DNA of 64,000 bases from Halosaccharopolyspora lacisalsi. Its GTDB lineage: Bacteria; Actinomycetota; Actinomycetes; Mycobacteriales; Pseudonocardiaceae. Positions 18,538 to 27,721 of this stretch are shown here, in pieces. A program made the position numbers and the translations under genes. The stretch's first letter is position 1. Every line of letters starts with the position of its first letter. The notes under the pieces are model-generated. The model was given only the letters and a program-made list of their open reading frames with translations. It was not told the origin of the DNA and searched no databases. The stretch spans positions 186,001-250,000 of the forward strand of contig NZ_JACGWZ010000001.1 of the NCBI RefSeq assembly GCF_014137975.1, written 5' to 3'.

Positions 18538-19899
18538 GTGACCACACGACGTTCCCAGCCGCAAGCGGAGTCCTCCGGCTCCGCGAGCCAGTCTTTCGGC
18601 ACCACAGACACTCGCACCTACGTTCTCGACACCTCCGTGCTGCTGTCCGACCCCTGGGCGGCGACCCGCTTCGCCGAGCACGACGTGGTCCTGCCGTTGG
18701 TGGTGATCAGCGAGTTGGAGGGCAAGCGCAGGCACCCCGAGCTCGGTTGGTTCGCGCGGGAGGCGCTGCGCGAGCTCGACGAGTTGCGAACGCGGCACGG
18801 CCGGCTCGACGCACCGGTACCGGTGGGCGAGCAGGGCGGCCGGCTGAACGTGGAGCTGAACCACTCCGACCCGCAGGTGCTGCCGCCCGGCTTCCGCACC
18901 GACTCCAACGACGCCCGCATCCTGGCCTGCGCGTTGAACCTCGCGGCCGACGGTCATCAGGTGACCCTGGTGACCAAGGACATGCCGATGCGGGTCAAGG
19001 CGGCCTCGGTCGCCCTGGACGCCGACGAGTACCGGGCGCAGGACGTGATCTCCTCCGGCTGGACGGGGATGGCCGACGTCGACGTTCCACCGGACGCCGT
19101 GGACGCGCTGTTCAAGGACGGCGTGGTCGACGTCGACGACGCCAGGGACCTGCCCGCCAACACCGGGTTGCGCCTGCAGGCGGGAACGCAGCGCGCGCTG
19201 GGTCGGATGACCGCGGACAAGGAAGTCAAGCTGGTGCGCGGGGACCGGGAGGCCTTCGGCCTGCACGGGCGTTCGGCGGAGCAGCGCATCGCGCTGGACC
19301 TGCTGATGGATCCCGAGGTCGGCATCATGTCCATGGGTGGGCGTGCCGGGACCGGCAAGTCGGCGCTGGCGCTGTGCGCGGGGCTGGAGTCGGTGATGGA
19401 GCGGCAGCAGCACCGCAAGGTGGTGGTGTTCCGCCCCGTCTACTCCGTGGGCGGCCAGGACCTGGGCTACCTGCCCGGCGGGGAGAACGACAAGATGCAG
19501 CCGTGGGCGCAGGCGGTCTACGACACGCTGGGCGCGCTGGCCGGGCAGAACGTCATCGACGAGGTCGTCGACCGCGAGATGCTGGAGGTGCTGCCGCTGA
19601 CCCACATCCGGGGCCGGTCGCTGCACGACTCGTTCGTCATCGTCGACGAGGCGCAGTCGCTGGAGCGCAACGTGCTGCTGACGGTGCTGTCGCGACTCGG
19701 GGCGAACTCGCGGGTGGTGCTCACCCACGACGTCGCCCAGCGCGACAACCTCCGCGTCGGGCGCCACGACGGGGTGGCGGCGGTGATCGAGAAGCTCAAG
19801 GGGCACCCGCTGTTCGCCCACATCACGCTGACCCGCTCGGAGCGCTCGCCGGTCGCGGCCCTGGTCACCGAGATGCTGGAGGGCGAGTTCACCCCCTGA
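18538..19899 (+). CDS. phoH2: PIN-PhoH fusion protein
   Basis: 453 aa. Residues about 25-165 are a PIN RNase domain (D31 in [12 protein letters not shown] in [11 protein letters not shown] in TDSNDARI and later VTKDMPMR). Residues about 215-450 are a PhoH P-loop ATPase with GRAGTGKSA (about 267-275) and VIVDEAQ (about 367-373). PhoH2 proteins couple RNA unwinding to sequence-specific cleavage in mycobacteria. GTG at 18538 follows GAGGGAG at 5 nt. No separate antitoxin-like gene is evident in the 200-bp upstream spacer. Confidence 0.92.
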   Translation: MTTRRSQPQAESSGSASQSFGTTDTRTYVLDTSVLLSDPWAATRFAEHDVVLPLVVISELEGKRRHPELGWFAREALRELDELRTRHGRLDAPVPVGEQGGRLNVELNHSDPQVLPPGFRTDSNDARILACALNLAADGHQVTLVTKDMPMRVKAASVALDADEYRAQDVISSGWTGMADVDVPPDAVDALFKDGVVDVDDARDLPANTGLRLQAGTQRALGRMTADKEVKLVRGDREAFGLHGRSAEQRIALDLLMDPEVGIMSMGGRAGTGKSALALCAGLESVMERQQHRKVVVFRPVYSVGGQDLGYLPGGENDKMQPWAQAVYDTLGALAGQNVIDEVVDREMLEVLPLTHIRGRSLHDSFVIVDEAQSLERNVLLTVLSRLGANSRVVLTHDVAQRDNLRVGRHDGVAAVIEKLKGHPLFAHITLTRSERSPVAALVTEMLEGEFTP

Positions 19900-19909
19900 C
19901 GCCGCCGCG

Positions 19910-19956
19910 GTGAACGGACCGTTCGGGCGGTGCGAATGCCCGAACGGTCCGTTCGC
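19910..19956. repeat. family 2 hairpin, copy 2
   Basis: 47-nt hairpin 10 nt after the phoH2 stop. Arms GTGAACGGACCGTTCGGGC and GCCCGAACGGTCCGTTCGC pair along 18 of 19 positions around GGTGCGAAT. Likely the phoH2 terminator. Confidence 0.85.
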
Positions 19957-20009
19957 TCCGTTCGGACCGCCCGGCTGGTGGGTGTTCGACCGTCCTGACA
20001 CCGGACGTC

Positions 20010-20120
20010 TCAGGCGACGAGCACGTTGGCGTCGAGGACCACGCTCACCGGTCAGCGCCCGGTCGTACCCTGAGCCGCTCGGCCTGTTCGATCAACGGCG
20101 CGTGGTCGGCCTCCGCGGTG
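20010..20120 (-). pseudogene. remnant of a VapBC-type toxin-antitoxin pair
   Basis: On the minus strand GTG at 20048 opens SVVLDANVLVA, a typical PIN-toxin N-terminus with its first catalytic Asp, then hits TGA at 20010 after 12 codons. The start overlaps by 4 nt (GTGA) the end of an upstream frame finishing HAPLIEQAERLRVRPGADR, the layout of an antitoxin coupled to its toxin. The antitoxin frame runs back into palindrome copy B at 20127. So only the junction of the pair survives. The piece is short, and chance resemblance cannot be ruled out. Confidence 0.4.
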
Positions 20121-20126
20121 GTGGTG

Positions 20127-20167
20127 CGATTTTCCCTAAAGTTGTGCCACAACTTTAGGGAAAATCG
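20127..20167. repeat. family 1 palindrome, copy B
   Basis: Same 41-bp palindrome as copies A and C, base for base; here GTG/CAC flanks extend the symmetry to 47 bp (20124-20170). It abuts the toxin-antitoxin remnant. Flanks resemble those of copy A when inverted. Confidence 0.9.
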
Positions 20168-20393
20168 CACAAACCCCGGAACGGAAGGGGACCAGGCCGG
20201 GGCCCACCCGCTCAGCAGCACAGGCCAATCCGTGGGGCTTCTTAAGCCGGTCCCGTGGAGTCTTACGCAGGACGTCCGAAGCACGGTGGTCTTGCGGTGT
20301 GGGTTTCGGTCGTGCTTGGATTCCCTCTCGACGTCGCGTGTCGGTGGCGGACAGCGTCAGGCATGGAGGCGCCGGTCTTTCGGAAGGTCCTCG

Positions 20394-20780
20394 ATGACCA
20401 CCCTGTTCAACCACACGATCATCGCCGCGCACGACAAGCAGCGGTCGGCGTCCTTCTTCACCGAGATGTTCGGCCTGCCCCCGGCCGAGCCGGGTGGGGT
20501 CTTCCTCGTCGTCCACCTCGACGGCGGTGTCCTGCTCCAGTTCGCCGAGCCGGGGATCGACTTCCCGCCGCAGCACTACGCGTTCCTCGTGACCGAGGAC
20601 GACTTCGACGGCATCCACGGGCGGATCCGAACCGCCGGTGTCGAGCACTGGGCCGATCCGCACGGCAAGCTGCCCCAGCAGTACAACACCAACCACGGCG
20701 GACGTGGCGTGTACTTCTGCGACCCGTCCGGCCACTACCTCGAAGCCATCACCCGGCCGTACGGCTCGGATCCGGGCTGA
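20394..20780 (+). CDS. VOC/glyoxalase-family protein
   Basis: 128 aa, one vicinal-oxygen-chelate domain pair. H8 (NHTIIAAHDK), E near FAEPG and the C-terminal YFCDPSGHYLEAIT with E at the metal site fit the fold. GGAAGG lies 7 nt before ATG 20394. Stop codon directly abuts the stop of the converging DUF397 gene. Substrate unknown; relatives include glyoxalases, antibiotic-binding and ring-cleaving proteins. The 227 bp between palindrome B and this gene hold nothing else recognised. Confidence 0.8.
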   Translation: MTTLFNHTIIAAHDKQRSASFFTEMFGLPPAEPGGVFLVVHLDGGVLLQFAEPGIDFPPQHYAFLVTEDDFDGIHGRIRTAGVEHWADPHGKLPQQYNTNHGGRGVYFCDPSGHYLEAITRPYGSDPG

Positions 20781-20996
20781 TCAGCTCCGGTGGTCGAAGT
20801 CCCCGGCCCTGGCGTGATCGAGGAAGGCGCGCCATGACCGGGGCGTGACGGCGAAGGCGCCGCCGTCGGGGTTCTTGGAGTCGCGGACCCCGACGACGGT
20901 GCCCGTCATCCGCACCTCCACGCAGTTGTCGTTGGCTGCCGCCCTGCGGCTGCTCTTGAACCAGCCCGTGTCCCGATGGCTGCTGGGCATGGTCAT
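20781..20996 (-). CDS. DUF397-domain protein
   Basis: 71 aa with the family pattern WFKSSRRAAANDNCVEVR, GVRDSKNPDGG and SWRAFLDHARAGDF. In actinomycetes such proteins are made next to an XRE/DUF5753 regulator and act as its partner, influencing development. Here the expected partner is only a remnant (20993-21139). The ATG at 20996 overlaps the remnant's stop; ATG at 20990 has a better spacing to GGAAGAGGG. Confidence 0.85.
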   Translation of the reverse strand: MTMPSSHRDTGWFKSSRRAAANDNCVEVRMTGTVVGVRDSKNPDGGAFAVTPRSWRAFLDHARAGDFDHRS

Positions 20997-21139
20997 CCCT
21001 CTTCCGCGATGCGATTGATCAGTCGGAGCGAGTCGGCATCACTCGACGCGAGTTGGTGCAGGCGTTCGAACGCCCGAAGCAAGCGGTCTCGGCGTCTTCG
21101 TCGAAGCAACCGGTGGTGAGGATGCCACAACGGCTTCGT
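20993..21139 (-). pseudogene. C-terminal remnant of XRE/DUF5753 regulator
   Basis: The frame ending at TGA 20993, which overlaps the DUF397 start as ATGA, reads ...RAFERLHQLASSDADSLR then LINRIAEEG. This resembles the last helix of DUF5753 regulators, whose genes normally overlap DUF397 genes in this way. The frame has no ATG/GTG and reaches back only to the stop of the deaminase gene, so everything upstream is missing. An intact homologous pair is at 57143-58406. Confidence 0.5.
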
Positions 21140-21568
21140 TCACTCCGCGCGGTCGGTGCTCCAGACGTTGCGCCAGTAGTAGGGGTGTGCTTCTTCGAGC
21201 TGCACCCAGCGGGGGTTCGTGAAATCCGTCGGTTCGGGAACAGCCACCCTGACGTCCGGTCCGTGAGTGATGAGCCGCTCCATGCAGATGCCGCACGGGC
21301 TGAGGATCACGTACCGGTGGACGGACTCGCGGAGCACGCACGCCGACGCGATGACCGGGTTTCCCCGCTTGTGCGCTTCCGCGAAGGCGCCCACCTCGTG
21401 GCAGAACTGCGTGCTGGGGTTGAGCGCTTCGGGGGAGGTGCTGGTCAGAATCGTCCCGTCGTCCAGGAGCATCGCGGCCGCGCCTTCGACGTCGTTCGGA
21501 TCGGGGAAGCGGGTGTCGATGAGCTCGCGCGCGGCGGAAGCGAGCGCATCGAGCTGTGATTCGCGCAT
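21140..21568 (-). CDS. cytidine/blasticidin deaminase-like protein
   Basis: 142 aa, CDA fold. The zinc site is read as C56-H57-E58 (QFCHEVGAF) and P91-C92-G93-I94-C95 (SPCGICMERL); most families have CAE or HAE, so His at the middle position is unusual. E58 would be the proton shuttle. Likely a nucleoside or nucleoside-antibiotic deaminase; substrate not deducible. ATG 21568 lacks a strong ribosome site. It replaced or truncated the regulator gene whose tail follows it. Confidence 0.75.
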   Translation of the reverse strand: MRESQLDALASAARELIDTRFPDPNDVEGAAAMLLDDGTILTSTSPEALNPSTQFCHEVGAFAEAHKRGNPVIASACVLRESVHRYVILSPCGICMERLITHGPDVRVAVPEPTDFTNPRWVQLEEAHPYYWRNVWSTDRAE

Positions 21569-21673
21569 CCCGGAACCCTAGATCGGCCGCCACCGGTGGT
21601 CCAGCGGTCCAGCGTCCCCGTATCCGCCGCCCCGGTGTCCGATTCGTTCAATGCCGAACGCTCGATCGGCCTC

Positions 21674-21679
21674 TACGGT
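21674..21679 (+). promoter_or_regulatory. -10 box of VOC gene 21686
   Basis: TACGGT ends 6 nt before ATG 21686; no Shine-Dalgarno, so probably leaderless. Confidence 0.5.
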
Positions 21680-21685
21680 TCACCC

Positions 21686-22081
21686 ATGACGATGCAATTC
21701 AGTGCTCTGGGACTGGTCGCCGACGACATGGCGAAGACGCTGGCGTTCTACCGCCTGCTCGGTCTCGACATCCCTGCCGGGGCCGACGCCGAACCGCACG
21801 TGGACGTGATCGTGCCGGGCGGAGTGCGGTTGATGTGGGACACCGCGGAGGCGGTGCGCTCGATCGACCCCACGTGGAAACCGCCGTCCGGCGGGCACCG
21901 GGTGGCGCTGGCCTTCGACTGCGGCTCCCCGGCCGCGGTGGACAGCGCGTACGCCGAGATCACTGCGGCGGGGCACGCAGGTCACCACGCACCGTGGGAC
22001 GCCCCCTGGGGGCAGCGCTACGCGACCGTGCTCGATCCCGACGGCAACCCCGTGGACCTGTTCGCGACCTTCACGAGCTGA
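21686..22081 (+). CDS. VOC-family protein
   Basis: 131 aa with two beta-alpha-beta3 units: FSALGLVADDMAKTLAFYRLLG at the start (first helix after the strand) and VLDPDGNPVDLFA at the end. Metal-binding residues are not obvious at the first position, so it may be a binding protein rather than an enzyme. Leaderless start. The last 11 nt overlap the converging AraC gene. Confidence 0.8.
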   Translation: MTMQFSALGLVADDMAKTLAFYRLLGLDIPAGADAEPHVDVIVPGGVRLMWDTAEAVRSIDPTWKPPSGGHRVALAFDCGSPAAVDSAYAEITAAGHAGHHAPWDAPWGQRYATVLDPDGNPVDLFATFTS

Positions 22082-22739
22082 CCAGCTTCGCGAAGCTCGC
22101 GCCGGCCAGGTCCCTGGTCTCCCGGATCAGGTGCGCCTGGTCGGCGTAGCCGGTGCGAGCGGCGATCACCGCGCCGGAGGGCTCCGACTCGGCCAGGTGC
22201 AGCGCGGCCCGGAAGCGCAGGATCCGCGCGAGCGTTTTCGGGCCGTAGCCGAACTGCCGCAGGCACCGGCGGTGCAGCTGCCTCTCGCTCAGGTTCACGT
22301 GCTCGGCCACCGTGGGCACCGCCGCGCCCTCGCGGAGCAGTCCGACGATCGCCGACGTTCGCGGGTCCGGCGCGGCGTTCGAGGGTGCGAAGCTCTCCAG
22401 CGCACCTCCGGGATCGGCCGCCTCGGCGACCCGTTCGACGAACGCTCTCGTCCGGTCGTCACCCATCAGCTCGGTCAGCGGCACGCGGGTGTTGCGCAGC
22501 TCGGCGGCGGGAACCGCCAGGAGCCCGGGCAGCGCACCCGGCGGAAAACGCAGGCCGACGTAGTGATCACCCGCGCGTCCCCGCACCTCGTGCGGTCGCG
22601 TGTCCGGGCCCGCGACGACGACATCACCGTCCATCCGGATCAGGTCCATGCACCCGTCGGGCAGCACGTCCCCCGGTCCGGTGACGGTCGTCCGCCACAC
22701 GACCGCACCCGCGATCACCGATTGCCGTTGCTCGTACAC
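22071..22739 (-). CDS. AraC-family transcriptional regulator
   Basis: 222 aa. The N-terminal about 120 residues are a sensor part starting with GDVLPDGCMDLI, a motif of DUF6597-type AraC regulators. The C-terminal two helix-turn-helix units span about residues 130-222 (VAEHVNLSERQLHRRC and TGYADQAHLIRETRDLAG). GTG start at 22739. It converges on and overlaps the VOC gene; such regulators often control a neighbouring VOC or methyltransferase gene. Confidence 0.88.
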   Translation of the reverse strand: MYEQRQSVIAGAVVWRTTVTGPGDVLPDGCMDLIRMDGDVVVAGPDTRPHEVRGRAGDHYVGLRFPPGALPGLLAVPAAELRNTRVPLTELMGDDRTRAFVERVAEAADPGGALESFAPSNAAPDPRTSAIVGLLREGAAVPTVAEHVNLSERQLHRRCLRQFGYGPKTLARILRFRAALHLAESEPSGAVIAARTGYADQAHLIRETRDLAGASFAKLVSS

Positions 22740-22800
22740 ACTTCGAGTGTGCCAGTCACCTTCCGGCGCGGTTCGGGGCGAACTTGTCGGTGCCCGCGGC

Positions 22801-22806
22801 TAGATT
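22801..22806 (+). promoter_or_regulatory. -10 box of 22813 gene
   Basis: TAGATT ends 6 nt before the ATG, again a leaderless arrangement. Confidence 0.55.
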
Positions 22807-22812
22807 CGGCCC

Positions 22813-23238
22813 ATGTCGCTAACCACAGCCGAACGCGAGCAGTTCCTGGCCGAGCCGCACGTCGCGGCGCTGTCCGTGTCGGCCGGTCCGAACCGCGGAC
22901 CGCTGACCGTGCCCATCTGGTACCAGTACTCGCCCGGCGGCGAGGCGTGGGTGCTGACCGAGGCCGACTCCAGGAAGGCCCGGCTCATCGAGGCGGCCGG
23001 GTGCTTCAGCCTCATGGTCGAACGGGTCGAACCGACCGTGCGCTACGTGTCGGTGGAGGGCCCGGTGTCACGGACGGTGCCCGGCACCGGCGAGATGCTG
23101 CGGGAGATGAGCAGGCGCTACCTCCCCGCGGAGAAGGCCGGGCCCTACGTCGAGTTCGCCGAGGCCGAGCTGGGCGAGCAGGTGGCCGTCTTCCTGAGAC
23201 CACAGCGGTGGCTCTCCGCCGACCTCGGCTCGACCTGA
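22813..23238 (+). CDS. pyridoxamine 5'-phosphate oxidase-fold protein
   Basis: 141 aa split-barrel flavoprotein. The N-terminus (FLAEPHVAALSVSA, GPLTVPIWYQYSPGGEAWVLT) and SRKARLIEAAG fit FMN or F420-binding PPOX-like oxidoreductases. Too short for a true PdxH, and the PLP-site residues are not seen. Cofactor cannot be decided from sequence by eye. Leaderless start. Followed by family 2 hairpin copy 3. Confidence 0.8.
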   Translation: MSLTTAEREQFLAEPHVAALSVSAGPNRGPLTVPIWYQYSPGGEAWVLTEADSRKARLIEAAGCFSLMVERVEPTVRYVSVEGPVSRTVPGTGEMLREMSRRYLPAEKAGPYVEFAEAELGEQVAVFLRPQRWLSADLGST

Positions 23239-23248
23239 CGGCGTTGTG

Positions 23249-23295
23249 GTGAACGCGTCGTTGTGGCGGTGTGAGTGCCAGAACGACGCGTTCAC
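23249..23295. repeat. family 2 hairpin, copy 3
   Basis: 47-nt hairpin 10 nt after a stop codon, between converging genes. Arms GTGAACGCGTCGTT and AACGACGCGTTCAC are perfect; inner TGGC/GCCA also pairs; apex GGTGTGAGT. The arm core CGTCG replaces the GACCG of copy 2 on both sides. Confidence 0.85.
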
Positions 23296-23303
23296 TCCGT
23301 TGC

Positions 23304-24749
<1,446 letters not shown>

Positions 24750-24844
24750 TCAGGATACTGCTTCTGCCGACCGTTTCCGAGTGGTAGGCGTCACTGCGGC
24801 TGGTGGGCTGAACTCAGTCACGTTCTGTTGGTGCGTGGAAGTAC

Positions 24845-24877
24845 GCCGGGACTGCCCGCCGGAGGCGGGACCCCGGC
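24845..24877 (-). terminator. nested hairpin after the DUF3800 remnant
   Basis: CCCGCC-GGA-GGCGGG (24855-24869) sits inside GCCGGG/CCCGGC (24845-24850, 24872-24877). It is 23 nt past the end of the minus-strand frameshifted gene. The rest of the 24744-24899 spacer shows nothing else. Confidence 0.5.
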
Positions 24878-24899
24878 CTCTGCATCTCTGGGGTCTTTG

Positions 24900-25453
24900 T
24901 CACTTCGCTTCGATGAACAGCAGACGAGCTGTGTCGCCGAACTGCTCCAGGTAACTGGAGTCGCCTCGCTGGTCCACCAGTACGGAGCCGCAGGCTACGT
25001 CCGGAAGCCACGGGAGCGGTTCCTCCGCTCCGAGGGCGAACGTGACGTGGAACCCCTGCGAAATCGGCCTTTTCCTGCGGCATGCGTCCACCATGTCGAC
25101 GTCGCGCTCGTCGTTCTTCGCCTGTCGGGCTTCGAACATGACGGTCCCCGCTCCTGTGCGCTCAAGTTCGGGGAGCAGGACCTCCATGCATTTGCGCCGA
25201 GCACGCTCAGTACGCAGATGAGTCGCACGACCGACCGCGGAGATGCTCGTGATCCCCAGCGCCCCCACGGCCTTGGCGAAGTGCAATCCGTGGGATGGAT
25301 CGGACTCGTGCCAGTGGAGCTGCCCCGTCCGGGCCGCAGCTCGTACAGCGTGGAGCGAAGTTCCCCGGCGTCGGCGAGGTCGACGATGCCGGCGGTGAGG
25401 ATGTAAGCGCCGACGCCGGGGTCGTACGACTCGTCGACGTAGGCGGAGAGCAC
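24900..25453 (-). pseudogene. DUF3800 protein, frameshifted
   Basis: The first about 44 residues (LSAYVDESYDPGVGAYILTA, a DUF3800 start with the conserved YVDES) read in one frame; the remaining about 140 (QLHWHESDPSHGLHFAKAV... to SSYLEQFGDTARLLFIEAK) read in another. The join is at a run of four G on the coding strand (25323-25326 as CCCC); one extra G would restore a single frame of about 185 codons. DUF3800 proteins have an RNase H-like fold and are often in mobile or defence contexts. Could be a real inactivation, an assembly error or slippage. Confidence 0.75.
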
Positions 25454-25529
25454 CGGCGAACTACGGCGCGAACCTCAGTTCGAGATCAAGTCGTGTCACC
25501 CGATCGTGGAAGACGTCCACCGGAAAGCC

Positions 25530-25994
25530 TTACAGCTCCTCGTCACCGAGCCGGGGCTCGAAGGAGCTGTAGCCGGAGTAGTCGCGGAAGACACGGCTGT
25601 AGAGCTCCGAACCGTCGTCGAAGGTGGCGTCCTCGAGCTTCTTGACCTCCACCACGTGCTTGAGCTTCCAGTTGACCAGCCGCTGGTGCTCGTCGTGGTG
25701 GCTGGTCTCGTGCTGCTTGCCGTACTCGCGGGCCTTCTCCCGGGCCTCGTCGTCGGACTCGGCGGTGAGCAGGACGAACGACTCCTCGTACCAGGGCTCG
25801 TAGTCGGGTGACTCCGAGGAGGACTCGATGACGAGCACGGCCACGTACGACTCGGGTTCGGCGGTGGCGAACACCCGCGGGCGGTGCTCGCGCGGATCGA
25901 TCGTGCCGGAACCGAGGTCGATCGAGCTGTGGTCGTCCTCGACGAGCTCGTCGGGGAGCCGCTCGATGTTCGGTTCGTCGCCCGGTGTGCTCAT
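25530..25994 (-). CDS. DUF4288-domain protein
   Basis: 154 aa, acidic. The domain covers about residues 45-140: YVAVLVIE, YEESFVLLTAESDDEAREKA, then HEHQ-like and VEVKKLEDATFDDGSELYSR. ATG at 25994 with a purine-rich GGGGGC upstream. Located 12 bp after the GGDEF gene stop in the same direction, so the two may be co-transcribed. Function unknown. Confidence 0.75.
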   Translation of the reverse strand: MSTPGDEPNIERLPDELVEDDHSSIDLGSGTIDPREHRPRVFATAEPESYVAVLVIESSSESPDYEPWYEESFVLLTAESDDEAREKAREYGKQHETSHHDEHQRLVNWKLKHVVEVKKLEDATFDDGSELYSRVFRDYSGYSSFEPRLGDEEL

Positions 25995-26006
25995 GCCCCC
26001 ATTGTT

Positions 26007-27623
26007 TCATCCGGCCGGTCCGGGCCGGTTCACCGACGGGGGCGACACGTCGCCTCCCGTCCTGCGCTGCTCGGGTGGAGCCGGGACGTGCTCCTTGCGG
26101 TCGAGCATGGCGCGGTCGGCGCCGGCGACGGTGGCCGCCACGTCGGAGCGCGCGTCCAGCTCGGCCCAGCCGACGGTGATCGACACCGGTGTGTCGGCCA
26201 CCAGGGCCTCCCAGCCGCCCGCCTCCACGGCGGTGGCGACCCGCTTGCCGACCTCCTCGGCGGTGGCCAGGTCGGTCTCGGGCAGCACCGCGACGAACTC
26301 GTCCCCGCCGTAGCGGGCGACGAAGTCGCCGTCCCGCAGCGAGCGGGCCAGGATCGCCGCCACCCGTTGCAGCACGAGGTCCCCGGAGAGATGGCCGTAG
26401 GCGCTGTTGACCGCCTTGAAGCCGTCGAGGTCGATGACGCCGATGGCGGCGCGGATCCGCTGCTCGGCCAGCTGGGTGATCCGGCGGTCGAAGTGCCTGC
26501 GGTTGGGCAGGCCGGTCAGCGGATCGGTGAGCGCCTCCGAGGCGTACTGCTCGACGGTTCGCCGCAGTGCCTCGTGGTCCAGGGATGCCTTGGTCCCGTC
26601 GACCAGTCGGTCCCGCAACTGCTCGATCCCCTGGGTGGACACCCGCATCGCCCGGCGGTCGGCCGTCAGGGCCGAGCGGTGGTCGTCGGCCGCCGCGTGG
26701 GCGAGAGCGCGTACCCGGTGGATCTCGGCGGAGCCGAGCGTGTAGTGGTTGATCCACCGCCCTGCCAGCCGTTCCAGGGACTCGTGCGGTCGTCCTTCCG
26801 CGAGGGCGGCGCACGCCCCGGCCAGCAGTCGCAGGTCGGCCACTTCCCAGCCGCTTTCCTCCACCGTGAACAGGGACGGATCGAAGCTCACGTCCTCACC
26901 CAGCGCCGCCAGCCGAACAGCGGCGTAGCCGTAGTAGTGCTGTTCGACGGGCCACATGGCGGCCGGATCGGTGCGTTGCTCCCATGTGGACAGCACTTCG
27001 CGCAGGATCCGCGCGCACGCTTCGGTGTCACCTCGGTGGTCCAGGGAGACCGCCCAGCGCACCCCGACCTCGGGCAGCGCGTGGTCGCCGCTGGGCAGGC
27101 CGATCTCCTGCCCCGACAGGTAACAGCGTTCGGCCAGCGTCATCGCCTGGGCGTGGAAACCGACGTAGGAGTACGTGACGGCGAGGTCGTGCCAGGCGCT
27201 GACCGCGTCGATGCCCGGATGCCGGACCCGGTCGAGCTCGCGGCTGCCCTGGACCAGGTGCCGGATGCAGCGCTGCAACGAGTCCCGGGCGGCGGTGATG
27301 CCCGCCAGCGCGTACAGATCGCCCAGCAGCTCGGGGCTCCTGCGGTCGCCGAGCACGTCGAAGGCCCGATCCAGCACCGGGGGGCACTCCTCGGTGCGAC
27401 CGAGGTTGAACAGGCGGCCCAGCATGACGACCAGGGCTCTGCCGGTGACCAGCGGGTCGGTGGCTCGGTCGGCGATGGCGGTCGTGATGTCGAGCGCACC
27501 CTCGTTGTCGCCCTCCCGAATCAGTCGCCGGACCTCGGTGAAGACGGCGGCGCCTTCGCCGTCGGATGTCTTCTCCCGAACCTCCATCACCCCCGCGTGG
27601 ACACGCTGCTTTCGTAGAGTCAC
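26007..27623 (-). CDS. TPR-like sensor / diguanylate cyclase
   Basis: 538 aa. Residues about 20-350 are helical repeats of the TPR type with no membrane helix. Residues about 365-515 are a GGDEF domain with LTDPLTGLPNRR at its start and active site RYGGDEF. The allosteric I-site RxxD is present five residues before it (RDGDFVARYGGDEF), so product inhibition by c-di-GMP is expected. Makes c-di-GMP, which in actinomycetes holds back sporulation via BldD. GTG 27623 is the longest start; ATG 27587 with GGGGG upstream is an alternative. Confidence 0.88.
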   Translation of the reverse strand: MTLRKQRVHAGVMEVREKTSDGEGAAVFTEVRRLIREGDNEGALDITTAIADRATDPLVTGRALVVMLGRLFNLGRTEECPPVLDRAFDVLGDRRSPELLGDLYALAGITAARDSLQRCIRHLVQGSRELDRVRHPGIDAVSAWHDLAVTYSYVGFHAQAMTLAERCYLSGQEIGLPSGDHALPEVGVRWAVSLDHRGDTEACARILREVLSTWEQRTDPAAMWPVEQHYYGYAAVRLAALGEDVSFDPSLFTVEESGWEVADLRLLAGACAALAEGRPHESLERLAGRWINHYTLGSAEIHRVRALAHAAADDHRSALTADRRAMRVSTQGIEQLRDRLVDGTKASLDHEALRRTVEQYASEALTDPLTGLPNRRHFDRRITQLAEQRIRAAIGVIDLDGFKAVNSAYGHLSGDLVLQRVAAILARSLRDGDFVARYGGDEFVAVLPETDLATAEEVGKRVATAVEAGGWEALVADTPVSITVGWAELDARSDVAATVAGADRAMLDRKEHVPAPPEQRRTGGDVSPPSVNRPGPAG

Positions 27624-27721
27624 GATAATGCCACCAATGAGTGAAGCAAGTTACCGCGCGGGGCCGTGAGCGACTTTTTCGCCGTGGACCGCCTTCGGCC
27701 ACTCACGACCCCGTGCTCCCG

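Noticed and set aside
20118-20393. N-terminal extension of the VOC frame through palindrome B
   Set aside because: The palindrome translates in all frames; VOC homology and GGAAGG support ATG 20394.
26007-27623. Diguanylate cyclase considered degenerate
   Set aside because: Active site GGDEF and inhibitory RxxD are both intact.
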